From contig VRMN01000008.1 of the NCBI GenBank assembly GCA_008690995.1, forward strand, positions 62,001-126,000: a stretch of DNA of 64,000 nucleotides. The letters run 5' to 3'. Within the stretch, counting starts at the first letter, position 1. The number at the start of each line of letters is the position of its first letter. Origin of the DNA: Porphyridium purpureum (taxonomy: Eukaryota; Rhodophyta; Bangiophyceae; Porphyridiales; Porphyridiaceae). Below the pieces are notes generated by a model. That model saw nothing but the letters and a program-made list of their open reading frames with translations. It had not been told where the DNA came from and did no database searches. The translations under genes were made by a program, and so were the position numbers. Below are positions 53,904-63,900 of this stretch, in pieces.

Positions 53904-56900
53904 TTACCAGCGACGTCTCTTGCGAGAAATCAACGATGCCGAAAGCTGATTCTCTTTTTCTTCATCCCGTTCATCCCCACGTTCATCCTGTTTGCCGGAA
54001 AGCGAGGCAGCCATGGGCGTCTGCTCAATTGACTGCATCAGCTCCGACGAGAAGGACAGCGCAAGTTCACTAGAGTGCTCCCGCTGAAGAATTTGAGCAG
54101 TGCTGTCTTCTTCCTCATCCAAAAACCCGGGCGATTCCAAGTTTAGACTGAGCTCACTGCGAGAAACAGAATCGGTGGGAATGCTCGTCAAAACACGTGG
54201 TGACAACGGTCTCGCGCCACCAGAGACGCCGGGCGCACTGTTGCGGTGCCTCTTCAACGCCACTCTACCCCGCCTCTCTCCTGTGAGCTCCTCGTGACCT
54301 TCAGAGGCACTGCTGTCCAAATCACTCCCTACATTTTGAGATTTTGGTCTGCCGCTCGTAACTTTGCGTGCCGAACGACGTTTGGCCGGTGTTGGTGGTA
54401 TACTTGGTGGAAATGCATCTTCATCTTGATCAAATTCATTGTCTACGCGACGTTTTCTGCGTCCCAGTATGGCGACCGCAGCAGTTCCACGGGCCAGTGC
54501 GTTGCGGAACGCACGCAATGGTCGTAGCACGGCGTCCTTGTCAACTTTCTCAAGAACAGCGTCCGGCAAGAGAGCCTGTATTCCTTGCCACAGGTGCTCA
54601 GCTGCTTGCTCAGACAACCTGTTCACAATCGCACAGCCCGCGACCTCAAGCATCCTGAGCCGTCGACGAAGCTCTGCCATTCTGTTGCCATCGAGCCTTC
54701 TACCATGAGAAGACCCTTCACCTGACGATGCTGACAGTGCGATTCCGTCCGCATCCGCCAGGCAAAACTTACTCAGCGCAGTGGCCAGCTGTTCCAACTC
54801 ATGGTTTGCACTAGACGATTTCCGGAAAGTCACGCTGCGAGCCACGAACGAAAGGGCCAAGTTTCTAAGAAGCGCGCCTTCCTCATCGCCATGTACGTGC
54901 ATTGAATAGAGAGCAGCAACTTGAAGCGACGCAAGATTTGATTCAGAATCCTCATTTCCATCGGTTTCCATCGCTCGTGCACGCAGATCATTGTGAAAAC
55001 TCTTGGCTATATCTGAAATCTGCTCTCCAAAGTAGTTTTTGGACACGAACATGAGTGGTGCATACATGAAGCTCATCGGCAACACCCCGCTCGAGCCCGC
55101 TCGAACAAGTAAACCGACCAAGCTCGCACGTACTACGTCGCGCGAGACCACCTTATCACCCATTGATTGCTCTTCCTCTTCCGCTTCATCATCCAGCTCG
55201 CCTTCATGCTCATCGACTGTGTCCGAGAGCATCCAGTGCACAAACTGCGAAACCATACTGGGAAGAAAGGGATGATTCTTCGCCACGCTACCAAGCTCCC
55301 GGACGTCTGTGCGATCAAAGTTACCTTCAAGCAAAGCTTGATCAATCGTAGGAAGGCGTACAAAGGCAAACGCCACAATCAACACATTTAGTGCGCACTG
55401 TATGGTGGCTGTGCACAGATCAAAATAGGCCTCCTCGTTCTGTCCGCTGTGAGAAAGCGCATCGGCTCGATCTGGCTTGCGTTCACTTTGCTGTATTAGC
55501 ACACCATGATATCCGTCGAGCAGTTTGCGTTTTTGGTCGACCAGAGCCGCAAGCGCTTCCTCGCCGCGGGTCCGACTGCTACTTGACGCACTCTCACCAC
55601 AAAGAAGACCATGCAACGCATTCATACTCCACAGGAATAGCCAGTAGCAAATACGCACGATGCTTTGTAGTGCGTCTGTCTCCTTGGCAATACTAGCAAC
55701 ATTTCGAGCAGTGGACATCGCAGGGGAAGCAGTTCCATGTGTCGTTGCTGTCGTCGTTAAAAGACGCAAAATTTCGAGCGCGTCATCGAACGACGATTCC
55801 AAGCCAGGCAAATACGCCTCGTACGCAATAATGGCCTCTGTTCTGAAAAGAATCGAGCGCGTCACTGTGACCGAGACATATTCTTCTTGCTCCTGCGCAC
55901 CAACGTGACGACGGCCGTCAATCGCGAGTGCCGCAGCCGCATCCTTTCCCAAATTGTCACAAAGTGCATGCAAGCTGCGCGAAGCCTCCTCGGCAAGTGT
56001 GGTGAGAGCGGATTGGCATTCTCGGCTCAGCACAGGAGCCTCGTGCGTCTGTGCGAGCAGGTTAAGGGAACCAACACACGCGATTATTAAAGGCTTGTGT
56101 GCTCCCAACTTGTTCACGTGCTCCACAAGAAACCGACACAGCTGGGACTGCTTCTGATCCGCTCTGCTCCGTTTCTTGCTTTTTTCGAGCTGGTCTAGCT
56201 GAATGAAATTCAAAAGTCGAAGTACCAACAAAATGCCCTGCGTTTCAGATTGAAAATGCTCAAGCAACGGCACGACCATCTCGCCTAGATATCGCGACAT
56301 GAATGCAAGTGCATCTTCGTTCTCACCCGAACTAGCCAAATCAGCACGGCCGCGAATGTACCCGCACGCAGCACCTAAAAGTGCCAGCGTGACAAGCTCT
56401 TCCTCCTTCTTCTTCCCCTCTGCAGTCGCCGCCGATGCAGAAGCTGAGGCCGCGGCTGTAGAGTGCGACTGAGACTGAGATGCAGAGGTCGACCCACCGA
56501 AGCTGCCAAACGAAGTTCTCGTCGATCGCCGCCTGGACGAGCTCGCGGCATCTTGGGACAATGCTACGGCGGAAGCGGGCGCCGAAACCGAAACTTGCTC
56601 CGCTTCTGTGTGCGTCTTGTCCTTCTTGTGTGCCCCTCCGCGACTTCTATGACCGTCCAGAAGGAGCTCACGGTAAGCACGCCAATCGAACAAAGCATCC
56701 GAATAGGCCGCAAAGGCATTCACGGCAACTTCTGCAGCCCGAGCAATCTGATCTGGCGCCTTACCACACTCCCCAATCATGGCACCCACTTCTTCAATGA
56801 GCACAGTCGCAGATGAGGAGACTTCGGATCCGGCCAAAAACAGCTCTGCAGCAGCGGAGCGAGTTGGCGCATGATCTGCGAGAAAAAAGAGCATACAGAG

Positions 56901-58262
56901 CTCGCGCTTCTCGGCGCGATCGAGCAGTGTCGGGAACGCAGCTGAAGCGAGACGGCAGACGTTGAACGCGCGGCGGGATGCTTCTCCGTCTATATCGCGG
57001 CACATTTCCTTAATGCGCGGCCAGAAGCGCTCCAGAAATGTGCCAAGGATGGTGCGCAAAGACTTAGTTGGGTCCAGAAAATCTGAAAGCACGCCTAGTG
57101 CCGCCTGCCGGATGGTCGCGGCTTTGTCGCTGAGCAGCCAACCGCAATACTTGAGGCACGAGTCCGTCAGGTACATGGTGGGGTACGCAATCACCCACGA
57201 ACCCATGGCTTTGATCGACAACGCGCGAATTTCTGGCACGGCATCACGGTATCGCAGCACAAAGACGCCGGAAAACACGCTCTCCATGAGCTCGTTCAGA
57301 CTGTCTATACGCGACATGATAAGGTCGCGCGTTGCATCCAGCGCGCTTGTGCTCGTATCTGCCGCTTCTGAGCGTGTATGGCCGTGGGCTTGAGGATGCC
57401 TTTTCGGATTCGCGCCCGCGCTACGCGAGTGCTGCTCCAAAGCAGCTAGCTGAGAATCCAGGCGCTTTCGAACTCCAATGAACCCAGTCATCATGTGGTA
57501 CGATGCGAGGGTCGCAACATAGCGCAAGGGCCGCGAGCTCGCCACCGACATGCGCTGAAACCAGGTCAGAACCGTATCTACCGCATCCGACTCGAACAAG
57601 ACATCTTCTGGGCAGTCGAGCGGAATAGTGGCCCACCACAGCGCAAAGGCGGCCTGGAATTTTTTGGCGTCGCGATCCTTGGCCTGTAGCATGATACCCT
57701 TACCCACATCGTCCAGCGCAAGCACATCGCACATTTTATACACGTATTCGTCTGGATTGTCGCTCAGGATACTCGCCGAGTTCACGAGCGCCGCATTCGG
57801 GCCATTCCGTGCCGACGTCCGCACCGCTCCCGCTTCTGAAACCGCTGCGCGAAACACAAGTTCCACCAGCTCTGCCACGGCCGCGGCGCCAGACGATACT
57901 AATCGCTGGAGCCACTCGGCGACGCACGCCTTGACCTCGACGTCTGAATTCTCCACCTTGAGCCGACCGAGCAGCGTTGCTGGGCCAGGCACTTTGTGCT
58001 TCTGCGACTTCCCTCCGCCCGCAGCCTCGTGCAATGCCGCAGCATTCTTCTTCCTCTTTGCGCCTGGCCCAACTGGCGGCTTTGCGCGTCCAGGCGCGTG
58101 CGCCCTTGCTGCGATGTCTGCGACGGGTGCGTCTGACTCACGACCGCTTGCTTGTTTCACCCCCGCATCCGTTCCCTCGCCGCTCGAACGCAGCGCCGCC
58201 GCGCGCGCAGACCGCCGCGGCGGCGCGGCCGCCTCTGCCTCCATGTGCACGTCCGCTCCCAT
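53904..58262 (-). CDS. SCC3: Cohesin subunit SCC3/STAG
   Basis: HEAT-like cohesin component that binds the kleisin and helps load cohesin on DNA. The 1,452-residue protein (family usually 1,100-1,250) has a basic disordered N terminus of about 90 residues. Helical repeats follow, then the stromalin-conservative domain at about residues 320-395: VFVLRYRDAVPEIRALSIKAMGSWV and YPTMYLTDSCLKYCGWLLSDKAATIRQAALGVLSDFL (STAG has [24 protein letters not shown]). There is a Ser/Ala-rich insert near 540-600 and an acidic/Lys-rich tail ending SRKRRRW. The stop codon overlaps a perfect donor-like GTAAGT on the coding strand. A TATA box and E2F-like site lie upstream. Confidence 0.9.
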   Translation of the reverse strand: MGADVHMEAEAAAPPRRSARAAALRSSGEGTDAGVKQASGRESDAPVADIAARAHAPGRAKPPVGPGAKRKKNAAALHEAAGGGKSQKHKVPGPATLLGRLKVENSDVEVKACVAEWLQRLVSSGAAAVAELVELVFRAAVSEAGAVRTSARNGPNAALVNSASILSDNPDEYVYKMCDVLALDDVGKGIMLQAKDRDAKKFQAAFALWWATIPLDCPEDVLFESDAVDTVLTWFQRMSVASSRPLRYVATLASYHMMTGFIGVRKRLDSQLAALEQHSRSAGANPKRHPQAHGHTRSEAADTSTSALDATRDLIMSRIDSLNELMESVFSGVFVLRYRDAVPEIRALSIKAMGSWVIAYPTMYLTDSCLKYCGWLLSDKAATIRQAALGVLSDFLDPTKSLRTILGTFLERFWPRIKEMCRDIDGEASRRAFNVCRLASAAFPTLLDRAEKRELCMLFFLADHAPTRSAAAELFLAGSEVSSSATVLIEEVGAMIGECGKAPDQIARAAEVAVNAFAAYSDALFDWRAYRELLLDGHRSRGGAHKKDKTHTEAEQVSVSAPASAVALSQDAASSSRRRSTRTSFGSFGGSTSASQSQSHSTAAASASASAATAEGKKKEEELVTLALLGAACGYIRGRADLASSGENEDALAFMSRYLGEMVVPLLEHFQSETQGILLVLRLLNFIQLDQLEKSKKRSRADQKQSQLCRFLVEHVNKLGAHKPLIIACVGSLNLLAQTHEAPVLSRECQSALTTLAEEASRSLHALCDNLGKDAAAALAIDGRRHVGAQEQEEYVSVTVTRSILFRTEAIIAYEAYLPGLESSFDDALEILRLLTTTATTHGTASPAMSTARNVASIAKETDALQSIVRICYWLFLWSMNALHGLLCGESASSSSRTRGEEALAALVDQKRKLLDGYHGVLIQQSERKPDRADALSHSGQNEEAYFDLCTATIQCALNVLIVAFAFVRLPTIDQALLEGNFDRTDVRELGSVAKNHPFLPSMVSQFVHWMLSDTVDEHEGELDDEAEEEEQSMGDKVVSRDVVRASLVGLLVRAGSSGVLPMSFMYAPLMFVSKNYFGEQISDIAKSFHNDLRARAMETDGNEDSESNLASLQVAALYSMHVHGDEEGALLRNLALSFVARSVTFRKSSSANHELEQLATALSKFCLADADGIALSASSGEGSSHGRRLDGNRMAELRRRLRMLEVAGCAIVNRLSEQAAEHLWQGIQALLPDAVLEKVDKDAVLRPLRAFRNALARGTAAVAILGRRKRRVDNEFDQDEDAFPPSIPPTPAKRRSARKVTSGRPKSQNVGSDLDSSASEGHEELTGERRGRVALKRHRNSAPGVSGGARPLSPRVLTSIPTDSVSRSELSLNLESPGFLDEEEDSTAQILQREHSSELALSFSSELMQSIEQTPMAASLSGKQDERGDERDEEKENQLSASLISRKRRRW

Positions 58263-58369
58263 CCGTCCTCAATCCCACATCTTCCTGCCTCATCCCTCTT
58301 GCGTCCACCCTTTCCTCTCCCCCCGACGACTTCGACTGCTCATGGCACCTTTTCATACTAAAACACACT

Positions 58370-58378
58370 CCTTTTATA
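58370..58378 (-). promoter_or_regulatory. TATA box of SCC3
   Basis: TATAAAAGG on the minus strand, about 110 bp before the SCC3 ATG. Confidence 0.6.
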
Positions 58379-58383
58379 AGACA

Positions 58384-58482
58384 TTTTGCGGCGCCAAAAC
58401 GAGAAGGAAAAAAAAAACGCGCACGCGCGGCGCGTGTGCGTTTTGGTTACGACGTTTTGGCGCCAAAAAAAAAAAAAAAAAA
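58384..58482. promoter_or_regulatory. E2F-like palindrome and hairpin between SCC3 and SPATA20
   Basis: TTTTGGCGCCAAAA at 58455-58468 is a perfect palindrome containing the E2F consensus TTTSSCGC on both strands. A second GGCGCCAAAACG half lies at 58390-58401. Between them, 58414-58427 and 58431-58444 form a 14 bp stem (one G-T pair) with a 3-base loop. An A-run follows at 58465-58482. All are 80-110 bp upstream of the SCC3 TATA box or just after the SPATA20 stop. Function as promoter or 3'-end signal is inferred. Confidence 0.55.
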
Positions 58483-58501
58483 GGGTGTGTCGGCTAATGG
58501 A

Positions 58502-60700
58502 TTACGACGGCATGTTCAAGAGCAGCGCCGGTGAGCTGAGCGGCGCCGCGGCGACCAGACGGGAATGCGCGTGGAGCACGGCGTCGAGGATCGTGCGCGT
58601 GTGCGCGCTGGACACGCTGGGTTCGCGGAGGTTTCGCAAGTGCTGCGCAACAAAGTATGGCTTGTCGTCGTCGTAGCACCGCGGGAGCGTCACGACCAGA
58701 CCTGCGTCGCTCGTGGCCCGGTACGTGGATAGGCGTTCGTCCCAGAAGAGCCGGTCCAGGCCGGCCTGCAGGTGGGACGCACGGTCAGTCCATGCGTGAC
58801 GGCTCTCATCGTCCTCGCTGACGCGGGCCAGCGCCAAGCACGCGGAAATTGCCCACACATAGTCATCGGCTTGCGCAAGGTCCGCAGAAGAGGCGACCAC
58901 GCGATGCTGATCCGGTGCAATTTTGACTGCGCGCTTCACTGCCAAATGCGGACCCTGCTCGTCAAGCAAGCTGTCTGTGAGAAACCGCGCGGCGTACTCG
59001 ATGCGTTCGAGCAAGTCGCTCCGGCCTTCATCCAATTCAGCGTGCGCCTTGCACAGAAAGCAAATCATCATACAGTGCGTGGTGGTCAGAACCGAGTCAT
59101 CGCGTGCGCATGGAGGACGGGTTCGTCGCTGAGCGAGCAGCTTGCTCCGTGCCCGATCCAAGCACGCGCACTTGCTTGCATCCGTTGCATCATGCTGTCC
59201 GACCTGCCGCCTCGGCAGATTCTGCCCTTCATACAGTCCTGCGTTGGTGGGAGGAGAAACGCCCGCGAACGATGACGATAGAGTCGCATCGACAAAACCC
59301 AAGTTACCATACTGAGATATTCCGTACGTCGCGCAGAATGTTTTGTACTCCTCGCTCGACGGCGACAGGACCAACTGAAGCTCAAAGTCTGACCACAAGA
59401 AATGCGCGCCTTCGACGCGCGTGCCTGCTTCCACGCCGTACAGCATCATGCTGTCCGAGTCCTGACCCGCGAAGTAAGTTGCTGCGTCGACGCTGTCACT
59501 GCCTGTCTTTACACATACGCGCAAGTCACGATCACAATACTGCAGCGTCTGGGTGACGCAATCACATATCAGCGCGTCAAGATTTGGATCCTTCAAAGCA
59601 AGATCTAATTCGCTGCGGCACTCAAGGAGTGCAAGACCGAGTAAGGCTTGATCGCTGAGCGCCTTTTCAAAAATCGGAATTTGGAATTTACGGTCCACCG
59701 CGCGGAAGAATCCCCCGCCGATGTGGTCAAACAATGCCCCGCAAACAATGCTCGAAAGCGTGTGCGTGACCATCTGCTCCGCCTTACTTGCATAAGATTC
59801 CGCACCTCCACATTGCGCGGCGTGAGCCAGGGCACATAACAGAGATGGACGCATGAATTTGTATGCACCCTGATCCTCCTCATTCGATAAAAAACCACCG
59901 TACGCACCGTCAAAGCGCTGCTCAGCCGCGTCCACCAGCTGCTGCAATAGCGTGTGCTTGTCCATGCTCTCATCAGCTCCTTCTCCTCGTGCATGAGACC
60001 CGAACTGTGACTCAAAATACTGTTGCAGGCCGACACAATTCCTGTTTGCCTCGGCAACCACCGTGCTCGGCTCGGCCTCCCATTTGGCGTGAATGTTCCG
60101 GAGAGCGGGCAAGAGACGATCAGGGGGCAGGAAACCGGCACCGACAAAAGGCTGCAGCTCGTGCGGATCCAAGAACACGGTGAGTGGCCAATTGGAAGAG
60201 CCCAGAATCGCCTGAACGAAAGATGACATGAGCATATCAACGTCTGCGTGCAAATTCTTGTCAACCTTGACGGGTAAGAAATTCGCATTGATGAACTCGG
60301 CAACCTTCGGATCTGCAAACGCCGAATCGTCCATAGCAACACACCAACGGCACGTCGTATAGCCAACTGAAACCATCACCATCTTGCCCAAGGCCGCTGC
60401 CTCGCGAGGGAGGTCGGGGCCCCACTTCCGCCAATGCACGGCGTGCCTGGCCAGATTTGAAAGATACGGTGAGCAGTCGTCCTCACTCAGCCGCCGGATA
60501 TTTGCACTCGATGGACTTACGCTCGTTGACATGCAAGCAACGTTGACCAATGCTGCGCGGCGACCGCCTCGGCGAGAATCCGTTGCCGGTCGTGCAGATC
60601 CGTGCACGCGCCTTGCCGAGCAGGTGCGCGAGTCAAAAGATCTGCGCTCGACGCGACCAAAGTCACCACCCGAACGGCAGAAAAAGATTGACGAGGCCAT
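58502..60700 (-). CDS. SPATA20/YyaL-like thioredoxin-domain protein
   Basis: The family has an N-terminal DUF255 thioredoxin-like domain and a C-terminal six-hairpin glycosidase-like domain; its biochemical role is not settled. The 732-residue protein begins with an Arg/Ser-rich presequence of about 60 residues, so probably organellar. It continues SPYLSNLARHAVHWRKWGPD, VSVGYTTCRWCVAMDDSAFADPKVAEFINANFLPVKVDKNLHADVD (CxxC near residue 118; the family usual is STCHWCHVM), and SSNWPLTVFLDP. The rest follows family order: GGFFRAVDRKFQIPIFEKALSDQALLG and VEGAHFLWSDFEL. The ATG at 60700 is the first in frame. Confidence 0.9.
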   Translation of the reverse strand: MASSIFFCRSGGDFGRVERRSFDSRTCSARRVHGSARPATDSRRGGRRAALVNVACMSTSVSPSSANIRRLSEDDCSPYLSNLARHAVHWRKWGPDLPREAAALGKMVMVSVGYTTCRWCVAMDDSAFADPKVAEFINANFLPVKVDKNLHADVDMLMSSFVQAILGSSNWPLTVFLDPHELQPFVGAGFLPPDRLLPALRNIHAKWEAEPSTVVAEANRNCVGLQQYFESQFGSHARGEGADESMDKHTLLQQLVDAAEQRFDGAYGGFLSNEEDQGAYKFMRPSLLCALAHAAQCGGAESYASKAEQMVTHTLSSIVCGALFDHIGGGFFRAVDRKFQIPIFEKALSDQALLGLALLECRSELDLALKDPNLDALICDCVTQTLQYCDRDLRVCVKTGSDSVDAATYFAGQDSDSMMLYGVEAGTRVEGAHFLWSDFELQLVLSPSSEEYKTFCATYGISQYGNLGFVDATLSSSFAGVSPPTNAGLYEGQNLPRRQVGQHDATDASKCACLDRARSKLLAQRRTRPPCARDDSVLTTTHCMMICFLCKAHAELDEGRSDLLERIEYAARFLTDSLLDEQGPHLAVKRAVKIAPDQHRVVASSADLAQADDYVWAISACLALARVSEDDESRHAWTDRASHLQAGLDRLFWDERLSTYRATSDAGLVVTLPRCYDDDKPYFVAQHLRNLREPSVSSAHTRTILDAVLHAHSRLVAAAPLSSPALLLNMPS

Positions 60701-60912
60701 TGCAGTACCCAACCCTTAGCGACAGACGCGCACGAGCCAAAGCTGTTCCCTGCCTTGCGTTCCTTCACTTCGACCGCAGCCTCACCACTCTAGTCGAACG
60801 CTGGCTCCGTTCTTGGCACACGTGCGACTCTCGGTGAGATTTCCCAGTGACGTCCGAGATTTAATTGGGAAGTGGCCGAAACATGACACAGTGAATGTCT
60901 ACCGTTTGCTGC

Positions 60913-63900
60913 TTACTTACCGCCCTTCTTCTTAGTCTTACGCTTATTGACAGTCCAACCGTCGCCCTGCGACGACGCCGCGGCCGCAGCGGGTGGAGGC
61001 GCCGACGTGCTTGACGCTGCCGTCGGCAGCGTCACCGGCGCGGCCAGACCAGTGGGTTCAGTAGGTTTTGCCGGCAGAAGACGCGGGTTCCAGCTTTTCT
61101 CAAAGCCCATACGCTGGAACAGCTCCAGTGCAAACTTTCGCGTACGATCCGATGCACCCAAGTACTCCTGCACATAGTCTGTGACCTCAGCTTGGGTACC
61201 GCAAGTCATAAGAAACTCGACTAAAGTCGTGTCTCGGCTGCCCGTCAGCGAATTCATCTCATTCTCACACCACGTCTTGAATTCTGGGCTCAGCTGCGTT
61301 CCGAACGCAGAGCCGCTCCCTCCAGTGCCACTCCCTTTTGATGCAGATGCAGCAACATTGCTGCTCGCCTGCGCCGCTGATGCTGTCGCCGTGGACGACG
61401 AGTCAGCAGACCAGTCCGTGGCTGCGCCCGGGAGTGGATGCGAGGGTTGCGCGCTTGTACTTCTTCCGGACAAACCGACGCTCTTGCTCGCCGCGTTCAG
61501 TGCAGAAGTTGACGTACTGCTTGTATCTGCCTTGCCCGAAACAGACGGACCTGAACCTAATCCTTTGGCACCGACAACCGCTGCCCAACCCCCACCACTG
61601 CTACCACCCGCACCGCCCACAGGCGTGCCGCGCGCCGCGGCCAAACGCCTTTTTGTCTCCTCTTCTGCGCGGATCTGGTCTGCGAGGGACACAACCGATA
61701 CTGGCTGCTGGCCGCCTGGGACGGCCCATGCCCCGCCGCCGCCAAGAGATGAATGCTGATCCGGCGGAGGCACAGACTTCAAGCGCGCAGACATTGACTC
61801 GGCACCACCACGCTGCGGTGCATGGTGGTTACCAGAGGATGACTGTGAGCCCTTTTTGCGCTCTTCCTCTTGAATTTCAAGAAGGGAAAGCCCCTGCTTT
61901 GCTGAGATGACTGCCGGTCCTGATCCCCACGGAGACGCTGATGATGACCCGGTTCCGGAGCTGCCCTGCGCGACCTGCTGTGCCTGCATAGCTCGCTGCT
62001 TTGCTTCGAGCTTGCGCTGCTCTGCTTGCCGCTCGCGTTCCCGCTCCTCCTCTTCACGCTGAATTTCAAGAAAGGAGCGATGATCTAGCTGTCCGTCACC
62101 GGCCCACGGCGCGGTGGGTGCTACTCTTGGCTTCGGACGCTCTGCAGTCGATCCTCCTTTCTGTTGCTCCTCTTGCGATACCCGCTCAGCCGGTGCCGCT
62201 CCAGAATTTGATCCAGCCACGGGCTTCATTCGCTGCTGAGACTGCTGAGACTGCTGAGGCTGCTGCTGCTGCTGCTGCTGAGATTTTCGTTGTTGCTCAT
62301 GCTGCTGCGAGGATGCCTTATTGTTTTTGGGCTTTGGATGCCTCGCAATAGACCAATCGTCTTCGAGTGCGACGTCCAGCGCAACGGCCGGACGATCCGG
62401 ATAGTTCACATTTGGGTTCCCAACGCCTCCGCTGTCACCTCCGAGAGTTGAAGGATCCATTTCCATTGCAAATGGCGTTAAATCACGCAGTCCCCCTGGA
62501 ATCGTGGATACGGAAGTGTCACGCTGCCTTTCAACGGCATTGGTGCGTTTCTGCTTTTCTCCATGAGGCTGCTCTTCGATAGGTGCGCCGAGTCCAGGAT
62601 GATGATCCTCGCGTTCCGTGCGGCGGACGGAATCGCCACCCCCGGTGCCATCATTGATGCCTGTTCCCTGCGCCAGACGCTCAAAGATACCAATCGGCTT
62701 GGCCGCTTCCCAATTCGATTGAACCTGCGCTTGCGATTGACTGCTTTCCGGTTTTATCCCATCCATCCTCCCCAAAGCACCCATCAAAAACTCACTCCCG
62801 CCCCCGTAAGCAGAGGCTGCAACGGCCTGGTTTAAATTTGGATTCGCGGGTCGATGATGAACGGATGCATGCGCAATGGCCGGGTCCAAGGCCATCAAGG
62901 CGGCTGCCGGGTCTCCAAACGACGGCAAGGCGCCCGGTCCCCGGGCCGCTGACGCAGTATCCGCACCGCCACCTCGCAACGTACTCAGTAAGTCAATGTA
63001 CGCACTGCCGCCACCCGCGACTGCACCGGAGATCGGACCGGCCGAAACCGACGCCACGCTTCGTGTGGTGTCTGAAGACGGCATGACTGGTACTTGTGCT
63101 GGCAAAGAAGACGGCACGAAACCTGGAGGTAGAATAGAACCACTCTCGTTCATGGATGGCGGCGGCACGAGCGCAAATGCGTATCGCAATTCGCGAAACT
63201 CGGGGCTCACATTCAGATTGTCGTCGGCCACGCTCTTCACCATCAAGGTATCCGTATAAAATCCGGCGTGCAGCCACTGCATAAGCTGCCCTGCGGAGAA
63301 TGGCCCCTGCACCATCTCGCGAGGGTCCAAATACACCCAGACACTCCGTGGGTCATCCACAATACGTTGATGCATTTCGGCGAGCCGCCGTCGAAAAAAG
63401 TCATCTTGGTGCTGCGGGTATTGTTGCATCTGTGCGTGCAAATACGGATTCTCCAGGTGCGGCGATTGTACCCGCCAAGCGTGACGCTGATCAGCAGTGT
63501 AGTCACTTGCTCCTTGCAAAGGATCTGGATAGTCTGCTGTCGACACTACGCTTCCTGCTTGAGGTGCAGCTAGCTGCACGTCGCCGCCCGCACCGGCGCG
63601 ATGAGAGGAAGTATCCTCGACCCGCTGTTGCAGCCCCTGCGACGTTTGCGAAGGTTGGGAAAAGGGCTGCGCGTGAGACTGCTCCCGCGGAGACGTGTCT
63701 GGTGCGGAACCCATATTCGAGCGCACGGGACGCGTCGAGCTAGAGATCCCCCCCGCTGACGTCCCGCTCGTGAAAGCCGATAGATCGCGCGTATTGCGTG
63801 GCAAAAAGTCCAGATTGTGCGATGCACTGCTTCTTCCGCTGGCAGCCTTGCTACTGTCTTCGAGAGTCGCACTAGTGCCGTTCGATGTTTCGTCCACGGA

